From the NCBI RefSeq assembly GCF_947301925.1, contig NZ_CAMYUE010000006.1:1-64000 (forward strand): DNA of 64,000 nt. Direction: 5' to 3'. The notes under the pieces were generated by a model. It was not told the DNA's origin. It saw only the letters and a list, made by a program, of their open reading frames with translations, and made no database searches. How positions within the stretch are numbered: position 1 is the first letter of the stretch; each line of letters begins with the position of its first letter. Positions 41,858 to 51,105 of the stretch are shown here, one piece after another. The position numbers were made by a program, and so were the translations under genes. This stretch comes from an uncultured Ruminococcus sp. GTDB lineage: Bacteria; Bacillota; Clostridia; Oscillospirales; Ruminococcaceae.

Positions 41858-42289
41858 CTAATATAAGATGTAAAGCACTGCCGCACCGAACAGAAGGCCT
41901 GTCATGGTGCCCACCGTGCAGGTGAGGCAGGCGAATTTATCGTATACGAATTTCCTGCTGCGGGTGAGATAGACTGTGCTGCTCCTGTCGGAGCGGTAGA
42001 GTATATTGTGCAGGAAGCCCTCCTCGGGGAATATATTTGGGTATTCCTCGCCGTCTATGGTGTAGTAGGCCACCTTGAACCTGTGGACGGGGCTTTTGTC
42101 AATGCGTGAAAACACTGCTTTGTGTTTCTTCGCAAAGAGCAGACGCACAAAAAAGTACATCAGCATAAGTACGGATATGATCGCCATGGCAGAGATAAGG
42201 GCTGCCGCAGCAAATGCCAGATAGATGGGCTTTACTCCCAGTACGAGACACAGAACCGCTATTACTACTATCACTGCTACGACTTCCAT
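41858..42289 (-). CDS. Small membrane protein, uncharacterised
   Basis: 143 residues. Two hydrophobic helices at the N-terminus (about 3-20 and 28-52) are followed by a soluble stretch of about 65 residues (HRFKVAYYTIDGEEYPNIFPEEG) and a last helix at the C-terminus (about 120-142). The middle resembles the DUF3592 beta domain, with a pattern of Y-x-V-D-G-E-x-Y. GGGGGAAAG lies upstream of the ATG. It lies 42 bases after pyrD and 9 before arsR. Confidence 0.65.
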   Translation of the reverse strand: MEVVAVIVVIAVLCLVLGVKPIYLAFAAAALISAMAIISVLMLMYFFVRLLFAKKHKAVFSRIDKSPVHRFKVAYYTIDGEEYPNIFPEEGFLHNILYRSDRSSTVYLTRSRKFVYDKFACLTCTVGTMTGLLFGAAVLYILY

Positions 42290-42331
42290 ACACTTTCCCC
42301 CTTATTGCTGATACTGTGCATCAGGCCCTGC

Positions 42332-43243
42332 TCACCAGGGCTTTACGGTGCCTATTATTTCCTTTACCGACTTTATGCCCCTGCTGTCAAGCCAGTCGTT
42401 CATCTCCTCAACTATCCTTACAGGCGCGTATGGATCGGTGAATATGGCTGCGCCTACCTGTACCGCAGAGGCGCCTGCCATCATGAGCTCTATGGCGTCA
42501 CGTCCGCTGGATACTCCGCCCATGCCGATAACGGGTATGTTCACTGCGTTGGCTACCTGCCATACCATGCGGACTGCTATGGGGAATACCGCAGGACCGC
42601 TCATTCCGCCTACGTTGTTGCGGAGAACGGGTCTGCCCGTGTTTATGTCTATCCTCATGCCGAGAAGTGTGTTTATCAGCGATACTGCGTCAGCTCCCGC
42701 TGCCTCTACCGACTTTGCGATATCGGCTATGCTGGTGACATTTGGCGAGAGCTTCACAACAAGAGGCTTCTTTGTCACTGCGCGAACTCTTTTCGTTACT
42801 TCCGCCGCCATTTCACAGCTGGTGCCGAATGCGGCTCCGCCCTGCTTTACGTTGGGACATGAGATGTTGAGCTCTATCATATGCACGTCTGTGTCCTCAA
42901 GCTTTGCGGCAACCTCGGCGCACTCGTCGGGAGTGGAGCCAGCTATGTTTGCAAGGACTACAAGATCCTTTGTGAGCAGATAGGGCAGCTCCGTTTCGAT
43001 GAAATGGTCTATGCCCGGATTCTGGAGACCTACGGAATTCAGCATTCCCGAGGGGGTCTCGGCTATTCTCGGTGCAAGGTTGCCTGTGCGGAGATGGAGG
43101 GTGGTTCCCTTTGTGGCAATGCCGCCCAGCTTGTCAAGAGGGAAGAGCTCCTCGTATTCCCTGCCGTAGCCGAATACGCCCGACGCAGGTATTATAGGGT
43201 TTTTGAAGTCCGTTCCGCAGACTTTTACAGAAAGATCAGCCAT
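42332..43243 (-). CDS. pyrD: Dihydroorotate dehydrogenase, class 1B catalytic subunit
   Basis: 303 residues. It oxidises dihydroorotate to orotate in pyrimidine synthesis, with FMN. Motifs seen are PASGVFGYGREYEEL, LQNPGIDHFIE, the catalytic Cys in ELNISCPNVKQGG (class 1 enzymes use Cys as base), VKLSPNVT and GMGGVSSGRDAIE for phosphate binding. In class 1B the enzyme works with PyrK, which passes electrons to NAD; pyrK is just upstream and overlaps the start by one base (TAATG). Confidence 0.97.
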   Translation of the reverse strand: MADLSVKVCGTDFKNPIIPASGVFGYGREYEELFPLDKLGGIATKGTTLHLRTGNLAPRIAETPSGMLNSVGLQNPGIDHFIETELPYLLTKDLVVLANIAGSTPDECAEVAAKLEDTDVHMIELNISCPNVKQGGAAFGTSCEMAAEVTKRVRAVTKKPLVVKLSPNVTSIADIAKSVEAAGADAVSLINTLLGMRIDINTGRPVLRNNVGGMSGPAVFPIAVRMVWQVANAVNIPVIGMGGVSSGRDAIELMMAGASAVQVGAAIFTDPYAPVRIVEEMNDWLDSRGIKSVKEIIGTVKPW

Positions 43244-44013
43244 TACCAGAGCACCTCCTCAGCCTTGAATACGGGACCGTCTTTGCAGACGTGGGCGAAA
43301 TATTCCTCATCATTGCGTACTGTGCGGCAGGCGCAGCCCAGACAGGCTCCAATGCCGCAGGCCATTCTCTCCTCCAGGGAAATCTCGCAGTATATGCCCT
43401 TTTCCTTGCATATTGCAGCTATGCCCTTCAGCATGGGCATGGGACCGCAGGCGTATACGGCGTCTATGCCGCCTTTTTCTGCCAGTTCCGTAAAGGGCTG
43501 GGTAACAAAACCGTGTATGCCTGCTGAGCCGTCGTCGGTGCAGAGTATGGTCTCAGCTCCCGTGCTGCGGAAGTCCTCCTGCAATATCACTGCCGAGGCG
43601 TTCCTGAAGCCGCTTATGACCACAGCCTTTTCACCGTAGGCCTTTGCAAGAGGCAGCATGGGAGGCGTTCCTATGCCGCCGCCGATGAGGACTGCCTTGT
43701 TGAAGGCGCTGTCCACTGTGAAACCGTGTCCCAGAGGCGCAAGCATATCTATGAGGTCGCCCTTGTTGAGCTTTGCTATCTCGGCGGTGCCCTCGCCGCG
43801 TATCTCGAATACTATGCGGAGAGTGCCCTTCTCCTTGTCTATGCCGCAGATAGAAATGGGTCTGCGGAGGGTGTAGCCCTTGGCTCTTATGTGTACGAAC
43901 TGTCCCGGACAGGCGGCGGCTGCCACCTCGGGGCAGGCTATGGTGAAGCTGTATATCTCACGGGCTATGGCGTGCTTGTCCGTGATGATGTACTGTCCCT
44001 GAGTATATTTCAT
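43243..44013 (-). CDS. pyrK: Dihydroorotate dehydrogenase electron transfer subunit
   Basis: 256 residues. The FAD and NAD domains of the ferredoxin reductase fold are followed by a C-terminal [2Fe-2S] site. Visible motifs are LRRPISICGID (FAD), GGGIGTPPMLPLAK (NAD) and the cluster Cys in CGIGACLGCACRT plus AHVCKDGPVF. It joins PyrD to send electrons from dihydroorotate to NAD+. Its stop overlaps the pyrD start. Other pyr genes are not in the window. Confidence 0.96.
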   Translation of the reverse strand: MKYTQGQYIITDKHAIAREIYSFTIACPEVAAAACPGQFVHIRAKGYTLRRPISICGIDKEKGTLRIVFEIRGEGTAEIAKLNKGDLIDMLAPLGHGFTVDSAFNKAVLIGGGIGTPPMLPLAKAYGEKAVVISGFRNASAVILQEDFRSTGAETILCTDDGSAGIHGFVTQPFTELAEKGGIDAVYACGPMPMLKGIAAICKEKGIYCEISLEERMACGIGACLGCACRTVRNDEEYFAHVCKDGPVFKAEEVLW

Positions 44014-44049
44014 GTTGGCCTCCTTATTTGATAGGGAATATTTATATTA

Positions 44050-45042
44050 TTATAGCATATAAATATGTTTAATGCAACTGCCGCGCCGGAACTCCTGCTG
44101 TATCAGCTCCTTCAGCCCGCTCTCATGCCGGCGGAAGCGGCTCAGCTGAGCAAGGAGCTCCTCGGCGCGGGCGAGACACTGAGCTCTGCTCCTGCCGCGG
44201 AAGTACCTGTTTTCGCGGAGACTGTCCGCAAGATAGCGCACCGCAAGCTCTCCTGTGCTCCGCAGTATTCCGTAGTACAGGGAGCTTACCTCGTCGTCGG
44301 TGAGTATGCCGCCCAGACCCTCCGCAAAGCCTGCGGTGACCTGCCTTACTGCGGATAAATCCGCATTTCCGTCCCATACCGAGCGCACAAGGTCGCCGTA
44401 GTCTATGGCTGCGCAGCCGTACATGACCGTGTCAAGGTCTATTATGGTGGGCGGATCGCTCATGACTATGTTGTCAGCTTTTGCGTCGCCGTGTATTATA
44501 CGATTTTTCAGACCGCTGCCGAATACACGCTCCATATCCTCACGCAGGCGGTCTGTTGTCTGCATGATATCCGCCGTCGCGCCGCCGAGAGCCTTCAGTT
44601 CGCTGTAATAAGCTTCAAAATCATGATAGCCTTCTATGGCAGGCACAGGCGAGAGCTCATTTCCGTCCATAAGGCGTATGAACTCTCCGAAGGCACGTCC
44701 CGCAGCCGCGGCGTCTGCCGCGGCACCTGCGGCCGCGGGGACATACCTGTAGATACGCCATAGCTCTCCCACCGCGGCCGCATAGTTTTTATCGCCGCAG
44801 GCGATAAAATGCGGGACTGCCGTAAAGCGGCACTGCGGCTGTCCGATTGCAGCCTCAGCTCTGCCGATGTTTTCCATTACAGCCTCGGGAGAACGGAAAA
44901 CCGAGCTGTTAAGGGATTGCAGAATGTATCTCTCACCGCCGCAGTCCGCAAGAAAGGTTCGGTTTATGTGACCTGCGTTGAGCTCTGTGAGCTCTGACGC
45001 TTCGGGAAGCCCGAAAAGAGTCGGTATATTGCGGATATCCAT
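44050..45042 (-). CDS. NahK-like sugar/aminoglycoside-type kinase
   Basis: 330 residues of the APH/choline kinase fold. The start giving MDIRNIPTLFGLPEASELTE has AAGGTGA upstream; 27 further upstream codons lack one. The nucleotide loop region is ELTELNAGHINRTFL, the catalytic loop is IIHGDAKADNIV and the metal-binding segment is TIIDLDTVMYGCAAIDYGDLVRS. This pattern (IDLDTVMPG..DYGD) is close to N-acetylhexosamine 1-kinase of bifidobacteria and gut clostridia. A role in hexosamine salvage is plausible but not shown. It lies between pyrK and the DUF711 gene with a terminator before it. Confidence 0.8.
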   Translation of the reverse strand: MDIRNIPTLFGLPEASELTELNAGHINRTFLADCGGERYILQSLNSSVFRSPEAVMENIGRAEAAIGQPQCRFTAVPHFIACGDKNYAAAVGELWRIYRYVPAAAGAAADAAAAGRAFGEFIRLMDGNELSPVPAIEGYHDFEAYYSELKALGGATADIMQTTDRLREDMERVFGSGLKNRIIHGDAKADNIVMSDPPTIIDLDTVMYGCAAIDYGDLVRSVWDGNADLSAVRQVTAGFAEGLGGILTDDEVSSLYYGILRSTGELAVRYLADSLRENRYFRGRSRAQCLARAEELLAQLSRFRRHESGLKELIQQEFRRGSCIKHIYML

Positions 45043-45097
45043 AGTTTTTTCACCTTTATTGATGCATAATTGTGGCGTCCGCTTTCGCGGACGAATT

Positions 45098-45122
45098 AAA
45101 AAGGGCGCACACAGTGCGCCCA
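45098..45122 (-). terminator. Terminator of the ACT/DUF711 operon
   Basis: Arms GGGCGCAC (45103-45110) and GTGCGCCC (45114-45121), with a T-run on the minus strand. A second hairpin (gcgtccgc with gcggacg, 45074-45092) stands next to it, between short inverted ATAATT/AATTA sequences. Confidence 0.8.
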
Positions 45123-45137
45123 TAAATGGCTAAAGGC

Positions 45138-46496
45138 TCAGTTTTTCAGGCTCTGCATAGGTGCGGGGATACGTCCGCCGCGGTTGATGAACTTGGCAGG
45201 GGACTTATCTCTGATAGGCATAACAGGACCGCTGCCCAGCAGTCCGCCGAATTCCAGTGTGTCGCCTTCCTTCTTGCCGATAGCGGGGATAAGACGTACT
45301 GCGGTGGTCTTGGAGTTCACCATGCCGATAGCTGCTTCGTCTGCGATGATAGCAGATATGGTCTCGGGAGTTATATCGCCGGGAACTACTATCATATCCA
45401 GACCTACGGAGCATACCGCAGTCATGGCCTCAAGCTTTTCAAGGCTGAGAACGCCTGCAACTGCCGCGTCTATCATGCCTGCGTCCTCGGATACGGGGAT
45501 AAATGCGCCCGAAAGTCCGCCTACTGTGGACGAAGCCATTACGCCGCCCTTCTTTACTGCGTCGTTGAGCATTGCAAGGCAGGCGGTAGTTCCGTGAGTT
45601 CCGCACATCTCAAGTCCCATTTCCTCAAGGATATGGGCTACGCTGTCGCCTATAGCAGGTGTGGGAGCAAGTGAAAGGTCAACGATACCGAAGGGTACGC
45701 CCAGGAGCTCCGAGGCTCTTGCGCCTACAAGCTGTCCCATACGGGTTATCTTGAATGCGGTCTTCTTGATTATGTCGGCTATTTCGTTTATGGAAGCGTC
45801 GGGGTACTTGGTAAGTGCTGCGCGGACAACTCCGGGGCCCGATACGCCAACGTGTATCTCGCAGTCGGGCTCGCCTACGCCGTGGAATGCGCCTGCCATG
45901 AAGGGATTGTCCTCAACGGCATTGCAGAACACAACAAGCTTTGCAGGGCCGATACAGTCGCGGTCTGCTGTCTTTATAGCAGCCTCCTTGACTATCTGTC
46001 CCATGAGCTTTACGGCGTCCATATTGATACCCGACTTTGTAGAGCCGATGTTTACCGACGAGCATATATTCTGTGTGACGTCAAGCGCCTCGGGGATAGA
46101 CTTTATAAGAGCCATGTCTCCTGCGCTGAAGCCCTTGTGTACCAGTGCGGAATATCCGCCTATGAAGTTTACTCCGCAGGTGTCCGCAGCTCTCTGGAGA
46201 GTCTTTGCAAACTTTACCGTGTCGCTGTCGGGGCAGGCCGCTGCCAGCATTGCGATGGGAGTAACGGAGATACGCTTGTTTACTATTGGTATGCCGTATT
46301 CAGTCTCTATCTGCTGACCTGTGGCAACAAGGGTGCCTGCCTTGGTCACTATCTTGTTGTAGACCTTCTCGCAGGCCTTGTCTATATCCGTGTCGATACA
46401 GTCAAGGAGAGATATGCCCATAGTGATAGTACGTATATCAAGGCACTCGTCCTGTATCATGCGGATCGTTTCAAGTATATTATATACGTTAAGCAT
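45138..46496 (-). CDS. DUF711/UPF0210 family protein
   Basis: 452 residues, the family norm. Conserved stretches are [17 protein letters not shown] near the start, [52 protein letters not shown] and [14 protein letters not shown]. The fold is related to glycyl radical enzymes and it is sometimes labelled PFL family, but no glycyl-radical motif or biochemical function is established. It follows the ACT-domain gene by 18 bases. This pairing of UPF0237 and UPF0210 genes is widely conserved in Firmicutes and suggests that the ACT protein regulates it. Confidence 0.92.
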   Translation of the reverse strand: MLNVYNILETIRMIQDECLDIRTITMGISLLDCIDTDIDKACEKVYNKIVTKAGTLVATGQQIETEYGIPIVNKRISVTPIAMLAAACPDSDTVKFAKTLQRAADTCGVNFIGGYSALVHKGFSAGDMALIKSIPEALDVTQNICSSVNIGSTKSGINMDAVKLMGQIVKEAAIKTADRDCIGPAKLVVFCNAVEDNPFMAGAFHGVGEPDCEIHVGVSGPGVVRAALTKYPDASINEIADIIKKTAFKITRMGQLVGARASELLGVPFGIVDLSLAPTPAIGDSVAHILEEMGLEMCGTHGTTACLAMLNDAVKKGGVMASSTVGGLSGAFIPVSEDAGMIDAAVAGVLSLEKLEAMTAVCSVGLDMIVVPGDITPETISAIIADEAAIGMVNSKTTAVRLIPAIGKKEGDTLEFGGLLGSGPVMPIRDKSPAKFINRGGRIPAPMQSLKN

Positions 46497-46514
46497 TCAG
46501 CGGACTTCCTTTCA

Positions 46515-46784
46515 TTATATGCTGTGCATTGAGTTGAAGATATCCTCGTGCATTGTGTGTATAGAAAGACCCAGCTCTGTGCCCAGCGCTGTCATCCTGC
46601 CTACCAGCTCGGAGAAGTCGCCCTTTATATCCGTTATGTCCACCAGCATTATCATGGCGAACATATCCTGAAGCACGCTCTGTGTGACCTCGATAACGTT
46701 CACGTTGTATTCGGCGCAGATACCGCTTACCTTGTGGAGGATACCTACCGTATCCTTACCAATAACAGTTACAACTGCTCTCAT
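46515..46784 (-). CDS. ACT domain protein (UPF0237)
   Basis: 89 residues forming one ACT domain: MRAVVTVIGKDTVGILHKVSG, then NVNVIEVTQSVLQDMFAMIML. Such domains bind small ligands such as amino acids at a dimer interface. The start is the ATG giving MRAVVT, with GGAGG 9 bases upstream; the open frame extends 27 codons further but without a ribosome binding site. It is the first gene of a two-gene operon with DUF711. The ligand is unknown. Confidence 0.9.
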   Translation of the reverse strand: MRAVVTVIGKDTVGILHKVSGICAEYNVNVIEVTQSVLQDMFAMIMLVDITDIKGDFSELVGRMTALGTELGLSIHTMHEDIFNSMHSI

Positions 46785-46909
46785 AGTCAAAACCTCCGTT
46801 TTATTGTTATCCGGTGTATTCCGAATGATTGATATAATTATAACATAGATGTATGGAAAAAGCAACAGCCGCAGAAAAAAATTTCACGGCCTGCCTCCGG
46901 AAGCCGCTG

Positions 46910-46938
46910 TTGAAAAATGATCTCCGCTGTGATATAAT
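46910..46938 (+). promoter_or_regulatory. Sigma-A promoter of the HIT-family gene
   Basis: TTGAAA at 46910-46915, a 17-base spacer, TATAAT at 46933-46938, followed by a leader of about 25 nt. Confidence 0.75.
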
Positions 46939-46969
46939 ATGTATTATCACGACGAAAGGCGGCTTTATC

Positions 46970-47461
46970 ATGTGTCTTATATGCGACAGGATCGAAATGA
47001 TAAAAAACGGAACAAATCCATACTTTGTAAAGGAGCTTGAAACAGGTTACGTTGTGATCGGCGATAATCAGCACTTCTACGGGTATACCCTCTTTCTGTA
47101 CAAGCACCACGGCAGCAAGACCGAGCTCTTCCACCTGGATATGGCTGAGCGTGCCAGGTTCATGGAGGAGATGACAATAGTCGCGGAGGCGGCCGCCGTA
47201 GCCTTCGGGGCGGAGAAGATGAATTACGAGCTTCTGGGTATGGGGGACGCTCATCTCCACTGGCACCTCTACCCGCGCAGAAGCGGCGATATAGACGGCT
47301 ACGGCAACCACGGAAAGGGTCCCGTATGGTGGTACCCCATGGAAAAGATGTACTCCGACGACAACCGCCCCTCCCATGAGGAGCTGGAGGCCATGAAGGA
47401 GAAGCTTCTGACCGAGCTAAGCCGTTCGGAAGCGTCGGCGGAATCCTCTTCTGTGTATTAG
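46970..47461 (+). CDS. HIT-family nucleotide hydrolase/transferase
   Basis: 163 residues. The start giving MCLICDRIEMIKNG is 6 bases after AAAGGCGG; the open frame continues upstream through the promoter and is rejected there. The histidine triad is HLHWHLYPR (HxHxHxxP), whose middle His is the nucleophile. An N-terminal CLIC pair may bind zinc, as in some HIT proteins. HIT enzymes hydrolyse dinucleotide polyphosphates or adenylated products. It stands alone, divergent from the ACT gene. Confidence 0.9.
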   Translation: MCLICDRIEMIKNGTNPYFVKELETGYVVIGDNQHFYGYTLFLYKHHGSKTELFHLDMAERARFMEEMTIVAEAAAVAFGAEKMNYELLGMGDAHLHWHLYPRRSGDIDGYGNHGKGPVWWYPMEKMYSDDNRPSHEELEAMKEKLLTELSRSEASAESSSVY

Positions 47462-47533
47462 GTTAAAAAAACAGTAGCTTTTTTTCGGCTGATGTGTTAT
47501 AATAATAGAATACACCAAAAAGGGGCTGAGACT

Positions 47534-48388
47534 ATGATACTTATGGACTGCCATACCCATACACAGTTTTCTGTGGATTCCGAGGCAGATATACACCTCT
47601 GCGTAAAGCGAGCGGCGGAGCTGGGGCTTGCTGCCTATGCCATTACCGATCACTGCGAGTGCAACGGCTGGTATAAAGAGGAGCACTATCCTGAGGAGGA
47701 GCGTTATCTCCGTGAAAGCTTCGATTACGCTGCCGACTTTGAGGGCTCGGTATCTGCGGTGACTGCTCTGAAGGAAAAATGGGCAGGGAAGCTCGATCTT
47801 ATCTGCGGTGTTGAGCTTGGACAGATACTCCATGATACAGACGCCGCTAAGATAGTCAACGCCGACAAGCGTGTGGACTTCATAATCGGCTCGGTTCATC
47901 AGGTAATGGGCGAGCAGGATTTCTACTTCTTAGACTACGAGAAAATGACCATGGACGAGATATACGGCCTGCTGGAGCGCTATTTCGTGGAGGTTTACGA
48001 AACAAGCAGAACAGACCTTTTCGACGTTCTCGGACATCTCACCTACTGTCTGCGCTACATGAAGCAGAGAAACGGCATAAACGCAGATATAAGCAGGTTT
48101 GATGATATAATAGCGGATATCTTCCGCAATCTTGCACAGAACGGCAAGGGCATAGAGATAAATACCTCGGGTATCCGTCAGGGCTACGGGGACTGCTTCC
48201 CGAGCCTTAAATACGTGAAGCTTTTCCGTGATATGGGCGGCGAGATAGTCACCATAGGCTCGGATTCACATACAGTCGAGGATATAGCCGCGAATTCTGC
48301 CGACGGTATATCCATAGCGAGGGAGGCAGGTTTTGCAAGACTGGCATATTTCAAGGAAAGAAAGCCTTATTTCGTTGAAATAGAATGA
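47534..48388 (+). CDS. PHP-domain histidinol-phosphatase-like protein
   Basis: 284 residues. The PHP metal-binding motifs are DCHTHTQFSVDSE at the start, ITDHCECN, the Glu in CGVELGQ, GSVHQV, FDVLGHLTYC and GSDSHTVEDIA near the end. These match HisJ-type histidinol phosphatases. AGGGG lies 8 bases before the ATG at 47534. A -10 box TATAAT is at 47498-47503, with no clear -35. No other his genes are near, so the true substrate may be a different phosphoester. Confidence 0.88.
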   Translation: MILMDCHTHTQFSVDSEADIHLCVKRAAELGLAAYAITDHCECNGWYKEEHYPEEERYLRESFDYAADFEGSVSAVTALKEKWAGKLDLICGVELGQILHDTDAAKIVNADKRVDFIIGSVHQVMGEQDFYFLDYEKMTMDEIYGLLERYFVEVYETSRTDLFDVLGHLTYCLRYMKQRNGINADISRFDDIIADIFRNLAQNGKGIEINTSGIRQGYGDCFPSLKYVKLFRDMGGEIVTIGSDSHTVEDIAANSADGISIAREAGFARLAYFKERKPYFVEIE

Positions 48389-48434
48389 AATGAGGATATG
48401 TATATATAGTATTGTAATGAAAGGAAATGATACC

Positions 48435-48911
48435 ATGAAAGACATCGTAAAAATTTTACAGCAGAACGCCCGTATATCAAATACGGCTCTCGGCGAGATG
48501 CTGGGCATATCCGCAGAGGCGGCCGCCGCGGAGATAGAGAAGCTTGAAAAGAGCGGAGTCATCAAGGGTTACAGCGTTATCGTGGACGACGATCTCTACG
48601 ACAAGTCTACTGTTTACGCTACTATCGAGCTGAAGGTAACTCCTCAGCGCGACTGCGGCTTTGACGATATCGCAAAGACTATCATGATGTACGACGAGGT
48701 TGAGAGCGTCAGCCTCATGTCCTCGGGCGCCTACGATCTGGCCGTTGAGGTCAAGGGCGACAACCTCAAGGACGTTGCCTTCTTCGTGTCGGAGAGACTG
48801 GCAACTATCGACGGCATACTCTCCACATCTACTCACTTCATACTGAAAAAATACAAGGAAAAGGGCATCTTCATCGACAGCGAGGAGCCCGATGAAAGGG
48901 GACTCGGCTGA
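48435..48911 (+). CDS. Lrp/AsnC-family transcriptional regulator
   Basis: 158 residues. An N-terminal helix-turn-helix (DIVKILQQNARISNTALGEMLG) is followed by a RAM/ACT ligand domain (about 65-140) that binds amino acids and drives octamer formation. The start giving MKDIVKILQQ has AAAGGA upstream; an earlier ATG 15 codons before lacks one. It is directly followed, 2 bases after its stop, by the aminotransferase gene. It may therefore regulate, or be co-expressed with, amino acid metabolism. Confidence 0.92.
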   Translation: MKDIVKILQQNARISNTALGEMLGISAEAAAAEIEKLEKSGVIKGYSVIVDDDLYDKSTVYATIELKVTPQRDCGFDDIAKTIMMYDEVESVSLMSSGAYDLAVEVKGDNLKDVAFFVSERLATIDGILSTSTHFILKKYKEKGIFIDSEEPDERGLG

Positions 48912-48913
48912 TC

Positions 48914-50095
48914 GTGATAGATTATGATAAGGTCCTTTCGGACAAGATCAGGAGCATAAAGCCCTCGGGCATACGAAAGTTTTTCGATATCGCAGGCACC
49001 ATGGAGGGAGTCATCTCCCTGGGCGTGGGCGAGCCCGACTTCAATACCCCGTGGGCTATAAGAAAGGCTGCTATCCAGGTACTGGAGCGCAAGCACATCA
49101 TCTACGGCCCCAATAAGGGACTTGCTCCCCTGAGAAATGCCATTTCACAGACTATAGAGAAGAAACACGGCGTAAAGTACAGCCCCGACAAGGAGATAAT
49201 CGTTACCGTGGGCGGCTCCGAGGCTATAGACCTTGCTCTCCGCGGTCTTCTCGACCCAGGCGACGAGGTGCTGGTGGTGGAGCCCTGCTTCGTGTGCTAT
49301 GCTCCTCTTGTGGAGCTGGCAGGCGGCGTTCCAGTCTCCGTGCCCACAAGGATAGAGAATAACTTCAAGCTGACCCTTGAGGACTTCAGGGACAAGGTCA
49401 CCGAGCGCACAAAGCTGCTCATACTGCCCTTCCCGAATAATCCCACGGGCGCTGTGATGACTAAGGAGGATCTGGAGCCTATAGCCGATTTCCTCCGCGA
49501 TACCAATATAATGGTGCTCTCGGACGAGATATACTCCGAGCTGACCTACGGCAGAAAGCATTTCTCCATCATAGAGCTGGAGGGCATGAGAGAGCGCACC
49601 ATCTACGTCAACGGCTTCTCCAAGGCCTACGCCATGACGGGCTGGAGACTGGGATATGTAACGGCTCCCGAGCCTGTTATCACCCAGATATCAAAGATAC
49701 ATCAGTACGGCATAATGTGCAGTCCCTTCATCAGCCAGAATGCGGCAGTGGAGGCTCTCAGCTCCTGCGACGCCGAGGTGTCGAAAATGGTGGACGAGTA
49801 CAATATCCGCAGACGCTATCTTGTGGGCGAGTTCAACCGACTCGGCCTGACCTGCTTCAATCCCGAGGGAGCCTTCTATGTGTTCCCCTGTATCAAGAGC
49901 ACAGGCCTCAGCAGCGAGGACTTCTGCGAGAGACTGCTTTTCGAGGAGAAGGTGGCAACTGTTCCGGGAAGCGCCTTCGGCGAAAGCGGCGAGGGCTATA
50001 TCCGTATATCCTACGCATATTCGCTGAAACACCTCATGGAGGCTATCAGCCGTATCGAGAAGTTCCTGAAAAAGCTGGAGGCTGAAAAGTCATGA
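48914..50095 (+). CDS. PLP-dependent aminotransferase, class I/II
   Basis: 393 residues of fold type I. The pyridoxal phosphate lysine is in VNGFSKAYAMTGWRLGYV. NPTGAVM, SDEIYSELTYG and the phosphate-binding Arg motif are also visible. The N-terminal ISLGVGEPDFNTPW is typical of subgroup I-gamma (aspartate/aromatic or MtnE-like) enzymes. The GTG start at 48914 lies 2 bases after the Lrp gene. Its end overlaps the ispE start by 4 bases (ATGA). The amino acid substrate cannot be fixed from the sequence. Confidence 0.92.
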   Translation: MIDYDKVLSDKIRSIKPSGIRKFFDIAGTMEGVISLGVGEPDFNTPWAIRKAAIQVLERKHIIYGPNKGLAPLRNAISQTIEKKHGVKYSPDKEIIVTVGGSEAIDLALRGLLDPGDEVLVVEPCFVCYAPLVELAGGVPVSVPTRIENNFKLTLEDFRDKVTERTKLLILPFPNNPTGAVMTKEDLEPIADFLRDTNIMVLSDEIYSELTYGRKHFSIIELEGMRERTIYVNGFSKAYAMTGWRLGYVTAPEPVITQISKIHQYGIMCSPFISQNAAVEALSSCDAEVSKMVDEYNIRRRYLVGEFNRLGLTCFNPEGAFYVFPCIKSTGLSSEDFCERLLFEEKVATVPGSAFGESGEGYIRISYAYSLKHLMEAISRIEKFLKKLEAEKS

Positions 50096-50952
50096 GGGTA
50101 AAGGCTGCTGCTAAGATAAACCTCGCTCTGGACGTGACGGGAAAGCGTCCCGACGGCTATCACAGCATCGAGAGCGTGTTCCAGACAGTCGGTCTCTACG
50201 ATGAGGTGGAGGTGGAGCTCACCAAAGGCGGTACAGAGCTGAGCTGTGAAGTTCCCGAGGAGTTCGCAGGTGCGGATCCCATTCCCTGCGACGAGCGCAA
50301 TATCGCTTACAAGGCCGCGAAAATGTTCTTTGAGGAGAACGGTATGGACTGCGGCTGCCGTATACATATTAAAAAAGGCATACCCTCTCAGGCGGGTATG
50401 GGCGGCGGCAGCACCGACGCTGCGGCGGTGCTGTACTGTCTGGGCAGAATGACGGGGAAGACCGTCAGCGCTCCCGAAAAGCTGGGGGCGGACGTTCCCT
50501 TCTTCCTCACAGGCGGAACTGCTTATGTTGAGGGCATAGGCGAGATCATCAGGCCTGTTGACGATTATTCGGGACGGATTCTGGTCATCGCCAAGGGCAG
50601 AGAGGGCGTTTCCACTGCTGCGGCATACAGGAATATCGACAGCCTGACCGCTCCTGTACACCCCGAGACAAAAAAGCTGGTGGAGGCTATAAAAAACGCT
50701 CCCGATACGGCTTACAGGTGCTTCGGAAATCTCTTCGAGCAGGCTGTGGAGCTTCCCGAGGTGGAGACTATAAAAAGGGAAATGCTGGAAGGCTGCGCAC
50801 GGACAGCGGTCATGACGGGAAGCGGTTCGGCAGTGTTCGGACTGTTCGACGCCGCCGCAAAGGCTGCGATATGTGCCGAAAAGCTGAGAAAACAGGGCTT
50901 TTTCGCGGAGGTCTGCGAGACCGTGGCGGACAGCTTCATCATAACGGATTAA
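50092..50952 (+). CDS. ispE: 4-diphosphocytidyl-2-C-methyl-D-erythritol kinase
   Basis: 286 residues of the GHMP kinase family. It phosphorylates CDP-methylerythritol in the non-mevalonate isoprenoid pathway. The N-terminus AAAKINLALDVTGKRPDGYH is diagnostic. The ATP loop is IPSQAGMGGGSTDAAAV, and the C-terminal motif is MTGSGSAVFGLF. Translational overlap with the aminotransferase gene, and a strong terminator after the stop, define an lrp-aminotransferase-ispE operon. Confidence 0.96.
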   Translation: MRVKAAAKINLALDVTGKRPDGYHSIESVFQTVGLYDEVEVELTKGGTELSCEVPEEFAGADPIPCDERNIAYKAAKMFFEENGMDCGCRIHIKKGIPSQAGMGGGSTDAAAVLYCLGRMTGKTVSAPEKLGADVPFFLTGGTAYVEGIGEIIRPVDDYSGRILVIAKGREGVSTAAAYRNIDSLTAPVHPETKKLVEAIKNAPDTAYRCFGNLFEQAVELPEVETIKREMLEGCARTAVMTGSGSAVFGLFDAAAKAAICAEKLRKQGFFAEVCETVADSFIITD

Positions 50953-50976
50953 GGACGGCTTTTGCCGTCCTTTTTT
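50951..50976 (+). terminator. Terminator of the lrp-ispE operon
   Basis: Stem AAGGACGGC (50951-50959) with GCCGTCCTT (50964-50972) around TTTT, followed by TTTT. Confidence 0.9.
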
Positions 50977-51015
50977 GTCGGTATGTGCATTTTTGATAAA
51001 AATTAACAAAATCTA

Positions 51016-51044
51016 TTGACAAGATGATAATATTCAGTTATAAT
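51016..51044 (+). promoter_or_regulatory. Full-consensus promoter of the YegP-like gene
   Basis: TTGACA at 51016-51021, exactly 17 bases, TATAAT at 51039-51044. The bases before it (aattaacaaaatcta) are nearly shared with the rny promoter at 51611. Confidence 0.85.
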
Positions 51045-51105
51045 TATGGTGTAAATCGAAACTATCGATTTTTTATATTCTATGCTGAAAGGTGTTGAAA
51101 ACATT

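Noticed and set aside
45064..45096. The hairpin at 45.07 kb as another member of the hairpin-element family
   Set aside because: It has short ATAATT/AATTA flanks and one GGACGC-type hairpin, but similarity is too brief to separate it from an ordinary terminator region.
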